Assembly (NCBI GenBank): GCA_045802605.1
Contig: JBJMQS010000030.1
Coordinates: 1 to 64,000, forward strand
Length of the DNA stretch: 64,000 nucleotides
Direction: 5' to 3'
Origin: JBJMQS01 sp045802605
Lineage (GTDB): Bacteria > Planctomycetota > Planctomycetia > Gemmatales > Gemmataceae
This document shows positions 1 through 9,800 of the stretch, one piece after another (position 1 is the stretch's first letter; each line of letters opens with the position of its first letter). The position numbers and the translations under genes were made by a program. The notes under the pieces are model-generated. The model was given only the letters and a program-made list of their open reading frames with translations, had not been told where the DNA came from and searched no databases.

Positions 1-465
1 ACTTTCATTTGCATTCGGCCCCAAAATGTCGAATATTTGCTCTTGGCATTTCCTGTTGGCCTCAACTGCAGTGAGGCCAGCAAGAATGCCTGCGGACTGT
101 TCTGGGGGATGCGAGCGGGCGATCGTCTCACTTTTGTGAGACGGGTGCTCCACTTCTGTGGGGCCCATGCCCAATTGCGGTCGTCGCAGACGAACACCAC
201 CACTACCACCACCGCAAGCGACGACCGGGCGGCCAATTCCACTGCTCGCCCGGCAAAGCCGCCCTTAAGAACAAGGCGGCGAGCTTCGTCAACTTCCACA
301 AAGAGGCGTGAGAGGAGCAAGCGCTCCCGCTCGGCGAGGAAGATTCACCAACAACAACTCAAACGCCCACTGCACCCGCTCGCATTTTCCCAGGCAGTAC
401 TGCGCGCGGAGCGGGTTTCAGGTCGCGACGAGAATCCTTGTTTCCGTCGGGGCCTTGCCCGAAGC
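1..465. other. Leading non-coding stretch with one small hairpin
   Basis: No convincing gene is seen here. The open frame that runs into the following gene from position 37 has low-complexity Arg/Ser/Thr-rich content and no ribosome binding site, so I treat it as read-through upstream sequence. A perfect 8-bp hairpin (CGTCTCAC, loop TTTT, GTGAGACG) lies at 124-143 and could be a terminator or leader structure of a gene outside the window. Confidence 0.4.
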
Positions 466-1152
466 ATGCAAAGTGCTTTGAATTTCTGGATGAGATGGAC
501 TGCACTAATTTTGATTTCGATCGCGATTGTCGGTTGTGGCCGCGATCCTGTGCTCAATGGGAAGAAGGCCTCGCAGTGGCGGCAGGAGCTACAGGCGAGC
601 CAAGTCGAGGTTCGACGAGCCGCCGCCAAAGAGCTGGCGACGATCGGCCCGGCTGCGAAGATTCTCGTCCCCGATTTGGCCGCGGCCTTGAAGGACTCGG
701 ACGATCAAGTGAGGATTGATGTGTCACTAGCTCTTTGGGGCATCGGTGCAGAAGCGACTATGGCGACATCAGAATTATGCGCAGCACTGACTGACCGCCA
801 TCCGATGGTCCGAACCGACGCGGCCGGTGCATTGGGGGAATTAGACCCGGAGAGCGGCGACGTTGTGCCCGCGCTGGCCTCGGCTCTCAAGGACCGTCAG
901 CCGCAAGTGCGTGAACAAGCCGCGAAATCTCTCGAGCGACTAGGTTCCTCCGCGGCCGCCGCGGTGCCCGAACTGGTGGTGGCGATCAAAGATGGCGATC
1001 GCAATGTGCGGATCCGCGTCATGATGGCGTTGGCGGCAATGGGCCCGGCCGCGAGCGGAGCCATTCCCGCATTGGAAGCGGCACAAAAGGACCGCGACCC
1101 CGCCATCCAGGCGAATGCGAAACAGGCTCTGGCGAAGATTCAGGCCCGTTAA
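466..1152 (+). CDS. HEAT-repeat lipoprotein
   Basis: Predicted 228-residue lipoprotein. The N-terminus is a signal peptide (residues ~8-24) ending in a lipobox IVGC, so the mature protein should start at Cys and be membrane-anchored outside the cytoplasm. The rest is five to six tandem HEAT/PBS-lyase-type repeats of about 35 residues, recognisable by recurring A-x-x-L-x-x-xGP-A-A, V-P-x-L-x-x-A-L-K-D and D-x-x-VR phrases. Such repeats form a curved helical scaffold for protein binding; no catalytic function is expected. The ATG at 466 (alternative 490) was chosen because the signal peptide begins there; the upstream extension is Arg/Ser-rich. It converges on the deacetylase gene, and the two stop codons overlap (TAA on both strands at 1149-1152). 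Confidence 0.8.
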   Translation: MQSALNFWMRWTALILISIAIVGCGRDPVLNGKKASQWRQELQASQVEVRRAAAKELATIGPAAKILVPDLAAALKDSDDQVRIDVSLALWGIGAEATMATSELCAALTDRHPMVRTDAAGALGELDPESGDVVPALASALKDRQPQVREQAAKSLERLGSSAAAAVPELVVAIKDGDRNVRIRVMMALAAMGPAASGAIPALEAAQKDRDPAIQANAKQALAKIQAR

Positions 1153-1853
1153 GTTGCCGGGCGTCGCCAATCATGGAAGGACCGCAGTTCGATCTGGTGC
1201 TGCGAAAGCGCGGAGCGCACGGCGGCGCTGCAAAGCGTCGCGACCTCGATCGCCCGCTCCGAGTCATAGGTCGATTGGCTGTCGCCCAAACCCGGGTGGC
1301 AACCTAGTTCGGTCCACCCCTCGGGCAGTGATGCAAAGAGAGCCAGTAAATTTTGTTCACCGATTCCCTCGGCGTGAGGTTCACCTTTTCCTCCTTGACC
1401 GAAGAAATCCCCGCAGAAATGCAGCTCGGGAGTGAATTGGCGAATCGGAATGCCTTTTTGCATCGCAACGTCAATCAGAATGGAACGGACGGGCTCATTG
1501 CGATGCACGTGTTGGTGCGAGTCCAAGTGGGAAGGGCCTCGGCCCATTAGTTCTCGAAACGTGGCGAGTTGTCGATGGATCTCCGCAGCCACAGTAACTG
1601 GATCATCACATGAGACGACCTGATATTGCTCGACCCATGTCCCGTCGCGAAAGATCCATTCGCCCAGATCCAGGTGCAGGCCGACGCTCAGGCGCGGGTT
1701 GTGCCGGGCATATTGCGCCGCTTCGACGGCCGCCGGCCAGCGCACCATTAAGCTCGCGCTGGTCACAATGCCACGTTCGTGCGCGGAGATGATGCCGCGG
1801 TTGATGCCATCCGTGCGGCCGAAGTCGTCCGCGTTGACAATCAGGTACCGCAT
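1149..1853 (-). CDS. ChbG/YdjC-family carbohydrate deacetylase
   Basis: 234 residues. The N-terminal NADDFG (residues 7-12) supplies the paired Asp metal ligands of the YdjC/ChbG family. A GLHLDLG segment, a D-S-H-Q-H-V-H segment and a C-terminal ELGCHPG complete the family's metal site and fold. Members remove acetyl groups from N-acetylated sugars (diacetylchitobiose in ChbG, hopanoid-linked sugar in HpnK). The substrate here is unknown but is presumably a sugar in the glycan made by this cluster. The start is the ATG at 1853, which overlaps the upstream stop as TGATG, so translation is probably coupled. It is the last gene of the long minus-strand operon. Confidence 0.88.
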   Translation of the reverse strand: MRYLIVNADDFGRTDGINRGIISAHERGIVTSASLMVRWPAAVEAAQYARHNPRLSVGLHLDLGEWIFRDGTWVEQYQVVSCDDPVTVAAEIHRQLATFRELMGRGPSHLDSHQHVHRNEPVRSILIDVAMQKGIPIRQFTPELHFCGDFFGQGGKGEPHAEGIGEQNLLALFASLPEGWTELGCHPGLGDSQSTYDSERAIEVATLCSAAVRSALSQHQIELRSFHDWRRPAT

Positions 1854-2827
1854 CAGAGGATTCCCAGCCGTTGTGCCAACTTGTTGGCCTCGGCGAACCA
1901 ATCGTAGGCATGTTCCGTGGGCGGCCGCCAATCGCGCGACCAACCCAGCCATTGCAACGCCAAATGCAACCGGCAGCAATCGAGGTCGAAACCGAATTCA
2001 GACGACTCTTGGACTCCAGAGGCGTATGCGGATGCAATCGCCAGTCGTTGTGAGTCGGTCCATCGCCCGGAACAAAGCGCGGCCAAGTCGATCAAGCCCG
2101 GGCCAATCGCCGCCATTTCCCAATCCACCGGGCAAACTCGATCGCCGGCGACGATCACGTTGGAGGCGTAAAACTCACCATGCAAAAGCGTCGTCGGCAA
2201 CGAAACAAGGCGATCCACAACCGGACCGTACCGCGCGGCGATGTGGCTCAGAGCCGCTCGGTTGGACTCCGGAGCATGTTGAATGGCGCGTTCGGGCCAA
2301 ATACGGAAAAACCTGGCGTTGTAGCGGATCAGAGGCAACTGGGCGGCAATGCGCTCCGCGTCAGCCGCGAACCTGGCATGGAACTCGGCAAGCCAGCGCG
2401 ACACGCGCTGCCATGTGTCGATTTCACCGATCTGATAGAGTTCTTGGCCCACCACCTTTTCCAGGAACAACCCGTAATGATCTTTGCTGGGCTCAATCAG
2501 GGCCGCGAGACATTGGGCGGTTCCCAATTCAAGCCCCGCCAACACCGACCGGTAAACCTCGATTTCCCGCCGCGGGTGGTAAAGAAACTCCGGCTTGGCC
2601 GCGCGGGCATTCGCCGTCAGACCCACCGTCGAAGTGTCTTTGAAGAGGACTTTAAGAGTGTCCCCGTTTTCAAAGCGCAGGAGAAGTTCTTCCAGACTGA
2701 AGCTCATCTGGTAGTCCGACCGCTTGCGTTCGATCTGGACAATCACGCGATCATCGCCGCGCTCGGCCAGGCCGCGCGCGAGCGCGGCCCGGAGCGTGTT
2801 GCCGTCGATTTCTCCGCGCGGAGTCAT
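1853..2827 (-). CDS. APH/choline-kinase-like phosphotransferase
   Basis: 324 residues. The C-terminal half has the protein-kinase-like catalytic signature of the APH family: LLHGEFYASNV (HGxFxxxN, catalytic loop) followed by VDWEMAAIGPGLIDLA (metal-binding Asp in the DFG-equivalent position). The N-terminal lobe carries VLFKD, with the likely ATP-contacting Lys. The family phosphorylates small hydroxylated substrates such as aminoglycosides, choline, homoserine or sugars. In this glycan operon a sugar or glycan-linked alcohol is the likely acceptor, but that is inference. Its ATG directly follows the stop of the methyltransferase gene (TAAATG) and its own stop overlaps the deacetylase start, so the three genes are translationally linked. 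Confidence 0.8.
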   Translation of the reverse strand: MTPRGEIDGNTLRAALARGLAERGDDRVIVQIERKRSDYQMSFSLEELLLRFENGDTLKVLFKDTSTVGLTANARAAKPEFLYHPRREIEVYRSVLAGLELGTAQCLAALIEPSKDHYGLFLEKVVGQELYQIGEIDTWQRVSRWLAEFHARFAADAERIAAQLPLIRYNARFFRIWPERAIQHAPESNRAALSHIAARYGPVVDRLVSLPTTLLHGEFYASNVIVAGDRVCPVDWEMAAIGPGLIDLAALCSGRWTDSQRLAIASAYASGVQESSEFGFDLDCCRLHLALQWLGWSRDWRPPTEHAYDWFAEANKLAQRLGIL

Positions 2828-3373
2828 TTAGCGTATCGCCTCTATGAACAGGCTTTCGTCGGGCCGCGAGTCGAGTTCCACAATCTCGGGATTGGGTCCG
2901 GACGTTTGCTGATAGCCGCAGTGAAATATTTCTCGGAAGCCGGCTTTTTGCAGAAGCTCTTCGAGGAAGTCTCCGGTGAAGAGCGATCGCGAGTATCCGT
3001 ACCAAAGCAACTGCATGATGAACTTGGAGCCGATCGACTTCGCGTCCTCATCGGGAATCAGGAAATAGTCGCGCTTGTTATTTTGGTATGCTCGTATGCC
3101 GCGATCCAAATCGGGCAGCACGAGTCGCAGCCGGCCACCAGTCTTCAACACCCGGCGCAGCTCGCGCAATACCGGGACAAGATCAGGAATAGGGACCTCT
3201 TCCAAGGCATGAATACTAACCACGTAGTCCATCGATTCATCCGCGAGCGGCAATCCGCCCTCAAGAATGTCGGCGACGATGTCTACACCGCTCAGCGGGT
3301 TGCGGTCGGAGTTGATCCAGCCCGGCGCGCTGGAGCGACCACATCCCCAATTCAATCGTTTTACCTCGCTCAT
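2828..3373 (-). CDS. Small class I SAM-dependent methyltransferase
   Basis: 181 residues. LNWGCGRSSAPGWINSD is motif I of class I methyltransferases (a degenerate G-x-G loop followed by an acidic residue). The later segments SMDYVVSIHALEEV, LRELRRVLKTGGRLRLVLPDL and AGFREIFHCGY match the post-I, motif IV and C-terminal beta strands of the Methyltransf_11-type fold often found in O-antigen and capsule clusters. Length is short but complete for this group. The start overlaps the preceding gene by four bases (ATGA). Substrate unknown; sugar O- or N-methylation in the glycan pathway is the simplest guess. Confidence 0.78.
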   Translation of the reverse strand: MSEVKRLNWGCGRSSAPGWINSDRNPLSGVDIVADILEGGLPLADESMDYVVSIHALEEVPIPDLVPVLRELRRVLKTGGRLRLVLPDLDRGIRAYQNNKRDYFLIPDEDAKSIGSKFIMQLLWYGYSRSLFTGDFLEELLQKAGFREIFHCGYQQTSGPNPEIVELDSRPDESLFIEAIR

Positions 3374-4527
3374 GCGCCAACTCCCACGTTCTGCAATAAA
3401 CCGTTCAGGACGCGATCGGAATCGAAATGTTCCTCGGCCAACAAACGGGCGGCCCGTGCATGATAGCCGTACTCGAGCCGAATTCTCGAAGCTGCTTCAG
3501 CCGCTTCATCGACGCTGCCAAACGACAAAAGGCCGGCGCCGCTGGGCAGATATTGTGGCCATCCGGTGTCTTGTGCCAGCACGGGTCGGCCCGATGCGAG
3601 GTAACACGCGCTGCGATCGCTGAACCAGCCGCACCTCGACACGACATAGCCGCTCTTCGCCACTCCGAACTCCGCCAACGACGACTGAATGAATGCCTGG
3701 TAACGTCCCGGCGTTCCGGCGGCCTCCATCGTATCGAGCAATGTCCAGCCGTGTTCCCTCAGCATTGCGAGGTCATTGGTCTCGCCATCGTCGATGGCCA
3801 TCGCCAGCGCAAATCGCTCATTCGCACGTTGTGGCAGCGACCACAGTTGCCGAAGCGAATGGGCCTTTTGCCCATAATGGATGCCCTGATGTTCAATCGA
3901 CCCATACCCGCGCCAGTTGCCAATGGTGGTGAACGCGTCGATATTCACTTGGTTCGCCCGCGGCCAGCGATCCAAAACAACCGGCGGCAACGTCGTGATC
4001 CAGTTGTGATCGCAGGTCGGAACAGGGCAATGGTTGGTTCCAATCGCTAGCCCGACGGTCGCGAAGTGAGTATGACCCTCGAACCTCATGTCCACGTTTT
4101 GCGTGTGCCACAGTTGAATGAAAGCCGGATCAAGGTCGAGATAAATTCGGGTCTTGATGGGCCCAATGAGTTCCGGATCGGTCAACATCCCGGAGATGTT
4201 GATGAGCACGTCGGCACTCTGGGTGGTCCGAATGAGGTCTCGATAACTCTGGCCAATTGTGTTGCAAGTATTCCCTTGGAGGAGCGTCATGGCTCGATGC
4301 AAATCGAATTCGTCGGCGACGTGGCGAAAATACTCGGCGTTGATCGTCTGCGACAGCGGTATGTTCGTGGGCTTCAAAGACGACGTTGCCACAGGCTCAA
4401 TCAAATGCACATCATGCCCGAGGCGACGAAGGCCGAGCAAATACTGCAAGACCGCCCACGTCGCACCGCCTTGATGCGGATCGCCGGCGACCATGCCTGC
4501 CAGAATAATCTTCAACCCTTGGCTCAC
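3370..4527 (-). CDS. Glycosyltransferase-like protein, tandem paralogue 3
   Basis: 385 residues, one of four homologous proteins or domains in this operon. The N-terminus has a beta-strand/glycine pattern (IILAGMVAGDPHQGGATW, then LGLRRLGHDVHLIE) like the first Rossmann half of a GT-B glycosyltransferase. A DLDPAFIQLW segment lies near residue 131. The most conserved block is near 298-323: CGWFSDRSACYLASGRPV then QDTG, followed by a helix rich in Glu/Ala and HFDSDRVL. This layout resembles CgeB-like glycosyltransferases, in which the C-terminal half binds the nucleotide sugar. No donor or acceptor can be assigned. The stop overlaps the methyltransferase start by four bases and its start overlaps the upstream paralogue by four. 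Confidence 0.7.
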   Translation of the reverse strand: MSQGLKIILAGMVAGDPHQGGATWAVLQYLLGLRRLGHDVHLIEPVATSSLKPTNIPLSQTINAEYFRHVADEFDLHRAMTLLQGNTCNTIGQSYRDLIRTTQSADVLINISGMLTDPELIGPIKTRIYLDLDPAFIQLWHTQNVDMRFEGHTHFATVGLAIGTNHCPVPTCDHNWITTLPPVVLDRWPRANQVNIDAFTTIGNWRGYGSIEHQGIHYGQKAHSLRQLWSLPQRANERFALAMAIDDGETNDLAMLREHGWTLLDTMEAAGTPGRYQAFIQSSLAEFGVAKSGYVVSRCGWFSDRSACYLASGRPVLAQDTGWPQYLPSGAGLLSFGSVDEAAEAASRIRLEYGYHARAARLLAEEHFDSDRVLNGLLQNVGVGA

Positions 4528-5681
4528 GACGGGATCTCGGCCTCTTGAAAGAATTTAGTGAGTACCCGATCCGAATCGAAATATGTTTGCGCGAGAGTTC
4601 GCGCCGCCCTACTGTGGTCATCGTAGTTCTGCATGATCGCGCACGCGCCCGCCGCGGCCTCGTCCAACGTGCGAAAAGTCACGAGACCTCGTCCAATGAG
4701 TTCTGAGCCGATCCCGGTGTCTTGCACGAGTGCTGGCCGACCAGCGGCGAGAAAACATGCGGTTCGGTCGCTCATCCAACCGCTGCGCGTTTGCACATAA
4801 ACGCCCTGGGCCGCGGAAAACTCTGCTCCCGCTCTGCGGATGTAGTCGCGATATGCCACCGGGCCAGCAGCGCATGAGATTGGGTCAACGAGGCGCCAGC
4901 CATTCTGCGCCAGCGCTTGCCGATCGCTTTCATCGCCGGGGTAAAACTGCAGAGCAGCCTCAAACTTCAAATCGGTGCGCGATGGCAACTCGATGAATTT
5001 TCGAAATTCATGATGCTTCAATCCCATTTTCTGACCGGCGATTTCCACCGAACCAAATGGGCAGCGCCAAGTCCCGATGGTGGCAAAGTGTTCGCCAGTA
5101 ACGGATGTTGAAGTCCATTGACCCAACACGACCGGCGGGAGAATCGTGAGCCACGTCAAGCCACAGGTCGGAATGCTACACCCGGGCTGGTTGATATTGG
5201 TGCCGACGGTGAAGAAGCAATCATGCTCCTGAAACAACGGTCCCAACTGCCCGGCCAATTGCCACGCCTGCGTAAAACCTGGGTCGAGATCTATGTAGAT
5301 TCGACGGCGAAAGCGCTTGAATAGGGATTCTAGTTTGAGATGACCGCTGAAGTTCACGAGAACAGCGCCCGACTCAGCGAGAGCGTTCAATTGTCGGAGG
5401 GGCAACCTATCTACGGTTGCACCGTCATCCACGATTACAGTGGCACGGTCGGCTAAACCAAAAGTGCGCATGACCTGATGAAAATAGGTGCGGTTGACGC
5501 TATCCCCAAAGGATGACGGACGTCCGACCGCATTAGCGCAATTGGCCGTGTCAATTTGTTCGATTAGATAAACTTCATGCCCCAATTTCTGCAATCCGAG
5601 AATCCAGTTGAGGCGCACCCAGGCTTCACCGCCATTTCCCGGCTTGTTCGCCAATGGACCACTAATTACGAACGTTGCCAA
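4524..5681 (-). CDS. Glycosyltransferase-like protein, tandem paralogue 2
   Basis: 385 residues and collinear with its two neighbours. It shows the shared landmarks: N-terminal FVISGPLANKPGNGGEAWV and LGHEVYLIEQID, a central IYIDLDPGFTQAW, IPTCGLTWLTILPPVVL, and the C-terminal signature SGWMSDRTACFLAAGRPA then QDTG, ending with TYFDSDRVL. The family resembles CgeB-type GT-B enzymes but no characterised member is recognised. Tandem copies of equal length suggest successive sugar transfers by enzymes of differing specificity. It is separated by 12 bases from the upstream paralogue and overlaps the downstream one by four. Confidence 0.7.
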   Translation of the reverse strand: MATFVISGPLANKPGNGGEAWVRLNWILGLQKLGHEVYLIEQIDTANCANAVGRPSSFGDSVNRTYFHQVMRTFGLADRATVIVDDGATVDRLPLRQLNALAESGAVLVNFSGHLKLESLFKRFRRRIYIDLDPGFTQAWQLAGQLGPLFQEHDCFFTVGTNINQPGCSIPTCGLTWLTILPPVVLGQWTSTSVTGEHFATIGTWRCPFGSVEIAGQKMGLKHHEFRKFIELPSRTDLKFEAALQFYPGDESDRQALAQNGWRLVDPISCAAGPVAYRDYIRRAGAEFSAAQGVYVQTRSGWMSDRTACFLAAGRPALVQDTGIGSELIGRGLVTFRTLDEAAAGACAIMQNYDDHSRAARTLAQTYFDSDRVLTKFFQEAEIPS

Positions 5682-5693
5682 GGTGGAGGCCTT

Positions 5694-6893
5694 TTAGTTA
5701 ATCGACAGCGCGGTGAGGAACCGCGTTAGCACAAAATTGGAATCAAAATAAGTTTCGGCTAACTCCCGGGCGGCCCGGGCGTGGCTGGCATAATCGCGGT
5801 GCAACTCGAGCGCATTCTCAACGGCTTCATCGACACTGCGAAATGCGAGTAAGCCTCGCTTCGTGAGATATCGCTCATCCAACCCGGTATCCTGGGCGAT
5901 GACTGGCCGGCCACTTGCCAGGTAACAGAGGCTACGGTCGCTCAACCACCCCGAGCGCGCCTGGACATACATGCCTTTCGCCACCATGAACTCCGCGGCG
6001 GACTGTTGAATGTAACTCCGATACTTTGACGGATTGGCCGCTACGATGTTGGGGTCCGTAATTCGCCAGCTATTGTGCTTCAATAGCGCCAAATCCTTTT
6101 CATCGTTCGCATGAATTGCGAGTGCCAATTCGCAGGCGAAAGGAATGCGCGTGGGTAAGGTGGCAAACTTGCGGAATTCGTGGACTCGCAATCCGTACAC
6201 CGTGCCCTCGTATTCCACGGGCCCGAAAATGCCTCGCCAAGTGGCGACGGAAGTGAGCGGCGCCTGAGGCGGAGGCGTGGTTGTCGGCCATTGTTCTAAG
6301 ACCACCGGCTGTGGTGTCGTGATCCACCGCAAGCCACACGTTGGAATCCGGCAGTCGGGCTGGCCAATGTTTTCGCCGATCGTGACGAAATCATCGTGCC
6401 CAGCAAAAATGTCGGCTAGGCCCAGAGCCTGCCACATTTGCCCAAAGCCAGGATCGATGTCGAGGAAAACTCGCCGCGGTGCAGCCGCGAGAATTTCGTC
6501 ATCACGGATAAAGCCCATGACGTTCACAAAGAACGCGGCATGTCGAAGTCGTTCGATCAATGCAGGTCGCCGAATGCCGATTGTCGAGCCGGTTGTGCCC
6601 AGCAATATCGCATAAGACTCACCGAGTCCGAACTGCGTCATTACCTCATGAAGGTAATGCGCTTGCCGTGAATCTGTTGCCGCGCAGATTCGGCCACTCT
6701 CGTCCGTACACGCGTTGGTGTCCAACGCGTCGAGAAAGAGCACGTCCCATCCGAGACTTCGGAAACCTAGCAAGTACTGCAGGAAGACCCAGGCATGGCC
6801 TCCGTGGCCGGGCATCTGTGCCATTGACCCTGCGATCACAATGGTTCCGCGATGGGCGGATGGCGGATCAGAGTAAGGTCTCAGTTTCCCCAT
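5694..6893 (-). CDS. Glycosyltransferase-like protein, tandem paralogue 1
   Basis: 399 residues with the same architecture as the next two genes: GTIVIAGSMAQMPGHGG at the N-terminus, VFLDIDPGFGQMW in the middle, IPTCGLRWITTPQPVVL, and the signature SGWLSDRSLCYLASGRPV then QDTG near residue 315, ending with TYFDSNFVL. The first ~15 residues have no counterpart in the paralogues. With the start at 6893 the gene overlaps the 3' end of the upstream dehydrogenase gene by 26 bases, so the true start could be slightly later. Predicted cytoplasmic or membrane-peripheral glycosyltransferase; substrates unknown. Confidence 0.7.
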   Translation of the reverse strand: MGKLRPYSDPPSAHRGTIVIAGSMAQMPGHGGHAWVFLQYLLGFRSLGWDVLFLDALDTNACTDESGRICAATDSRQAHYLHEVMTQFGLGESYAILLGTTGSTIGIRRPALIERLRHAAFFVNVMGFIRDDEILAAAPRRVFLDIDPGFGQMWQALGLADIFAGHDDFVTIGENIGQPDCRIPTCGLRWITTPQPVVLEQWPTTTPPPQAPLTSVATWRGIFGPVEYEGTVYGLRVHEFRKFATLPTRIPFACELALAIHANDEKDLALLKHNSWRITDPNIVAANPSKYRSYIQQSAAEFMVAKGMYVQARSGWLSDRSLCYLASGRPVIAQDTGLDERYLTKRGLLAFRSVDEAVENALELHRDYASHARAARELAETYFDSNFVLTRFLTALSIN

Positions 6894-9800
6894 TCGTCAC
6901 ATCTGTGGTGTCCTTGTTCGATCCCGTCTTGTGATAAAGGAGCCAATCAACCCCTTGGCCGGCATTCAAGATGTCGGAGGTCCCATTGTCGTGGACCGTA
7001 TCGAGTGTCAGGACGAAGCCGGCATTGAGTCCGCCGGCACTTCCTCTCAGGTGCCCCACTCGCGTGGCGTAATCGATATCGGTTCGAGTCCACTCCGCCA
7101 TCATGGCAAGCAAAGCGGTGCGGTTTGCGTCAAAATCGGTGTAACCGCCGATGACGATGTCGCTGCCAGCGCCGGTGGTAATGCGGTTACTGCCCATTCC
7201 TGCGATTGCCAGCGTTCGACCTACCCCGCTTGTGATCGTATCGTTGCCCGCACCGCCAATGAGAACTCCCCAAGAGGTGCTCGCCAAGGTGTCGAGCGTG
7301 TCATTGCCATCGTCGCCGAAAAGGAGCGCGGGCCGGGAGAACGGCACGGTTGATCCACTGACAGTTCCCGAGACGACGCGGATGGTATCGTTCCCGGAAT
7401 ATCCATACACGAACACGCGGCTCGACGGTGATGTAACAAACGTACCGAAACTTGCGCCATTAATAGTGACACCGATCGAAGTGCCGTTCGCGTTCGTCGG
7501 ATTGAGTGTAATTGAGTCTGGGCCCGACGTGCCTGCAACCCAAAGATCGCCCCCGATGACCGCAGCCGCCGCCACAGTCAATAACGTCGTCACTGTACCT
7601 TGATCCAGATCTTTGTCCCGGGCGCTGACTTGCACGCTAAAAATACCGCTGTTGGCGTAGGTATGGCTGAGCGGCACACCCGCGGCATTGCCAGGTGACG
7701 CTGTTACTGTGTCCGATGACCCATCTCCCCAACTCACGAAATAGGTAAAACCGGCAGCTGCATCTATAGTCGATGCATCGCTGGCTGAAATGGTGAAGCT
7801 GGTTGATTGGCCGCGAATGACCGTCGCAGCAACGAAACTCGGAATGGGTGCGACGTTGGACACATTAATGGTCTTGCTGTCGCTGGCAGTGGTGTTGTCA
7901 TCGTCAGTCGTTGTGACAGTGACTACATAACTGCCGTTATCATTTGGTGTAAAGCCAAAAGACGACGCGGAGCCGGTCGCGAACGTGGTACCGTTTTTGG
8001 TCACGCTCCATGCGGACGTGTAATTCGGATTTGGTCCGCTCACTACCGCTGAAACGGCGATCGGAGCGCCTTCGAGCCCTGTTAATGGCGCATTGATTGA
8101 CACAGTGGGGAAGACAGTGGTGAAGGTCCACACGACATCCGCGGCTAGTGTGTTACCAACGCTGTCTCGCACACCATTCGGCCCGCCTTTGATCGTTGCC
8201 ACGTACACCGAACCAGTCTTGAGATTTGCGCTAGGCTGGAGGCGCACAGTCCGGCTAGCTCGATCGTAGGTGATCGTTGACGGCAATGAGATATTGGTGC
8301 CTTGTTTCATCAGCGTGATCGTCGTGGTTGTCACACTGATAGGATCCAGTGGCTCCGACATGACGATTGATATCGGCGACGTTGTGATGGGAACCGCTGT
8401 GGCGCCGGCGGCTGGCGATACAGATCCCACCGTGGGTGCAGTGCGATCCGGTTGTAGCTGAGCGTTGGCCCAATCGGCAGAGTCAAACCAGTTGTTGTTG
8501 CCGCCGGTAGTCGTAACGAGCAACAATTCATTTCTACCTGTGACATCAACGCTTACATGTTGCGTGGGCGATAGCCCGGTCATCACCCCGCCTTCATATA
8601 GTTTGACACCGTCGGCCCATACTTGGAACACAACCGAGCCGTTGCTGCCGACTTCATCATCAACTCCCACATCGGCGCTAAACAGCGAATAGTTGCCATT
8701 GAGGGCGTATCGAACTTGCGATGGGCTAACGACACCTAGGCCCTTGTTGTACGTTTGTCCGTTAAGTGTCAGGACCGCGCCCCCATTGCTGGTGTTCTTC
8801 GTCACCGACGTGGAATAACCATTGACTGCGTCGAGCCATGGCCGGTCGCTGACAAAGTTGGAATACAGAATGGCGTTAGCCCAATTGGCGGAGTCAAACC
8901 AGTTATTGTCGCCACCATCGGTCGTAATCAGGAGGAGTTCGTTCCGCCCGGCGACGTCAACGCTGACCCGTTTAGTGGCTGTGTCGCCCTGCATCAAGCC
9001 GCTGTCGTAAAGTTTGATTCCATCCGCCCATACTTGAAACACGACCGAGCCATTGCTCCCAACAGCGTCATCGACGCCGATGTCGGCCGTGAACAGAGTG
9101 TAGTTTCCGTTCAGGGAATACCGGACCTGCGAGGGGCTGACGACGCCGAGCCCTTTTGAGTACGCCTGACCGTTAAGCTTCAACACTCCACCACCGCTGT
9201 TGGTATTCCGCCGGACCGGTGTGGTGTACCCGTTAATCGCTTGCAGCCAGGGAAGATCACTGACGAAAAGTGGCACACCGAGCGGTCGATAAAGCGCGGA
9301 GTAAGTTGTGTCACTGCTCGGGACCGTGATATTGTGCGTTCCCGAACCGAAGTCACTCCACAAATTAAAACCGTAGGCAACGCCGGCAACAGTTTGCATA
9401 GCCGGAGCAACGAGCGTACGCGTCATGCCGGCAACACTGGTAATGCTGGCCGGCGTGGTCACCGTTTGCCCATCCAACGTCACGAAGGCACCGGCGACAT
9501 TTGAGGTCAGTATGAGATTTGCCGTGACAGGGCGAATATCGACGGTCATCGTATTTTGAAGTCCGCTGGAATCGGTCACGGTCAGATTGATGCGGTAATA
9601 CTGATCCGGATCGTTTTCACCGAAAGTGGGAACCACAAACGATCCACCGGTCACTCCGTCAATCGGAGGAATGAAATTGTGGAAGTGAGTATTGTGTCCA
9701 AACGCAAAGGACCAGTGAAAGGCACTGGCTGGCAGTGCACCGTCTTCGAAATCACTTCCAGTTCCGGCGAATATGACCGTGTCGCCGCCGTGATATTTCA

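Noticed and set aside
1699..3463. Long plus-strand frames (314 and 427 residues) opposite the phosphotransferase and methyltransferase genes
   Set aside because: They lie antisense to clear genes, have Arg/Pro/Ser-rich composition and no ribosome binding site.
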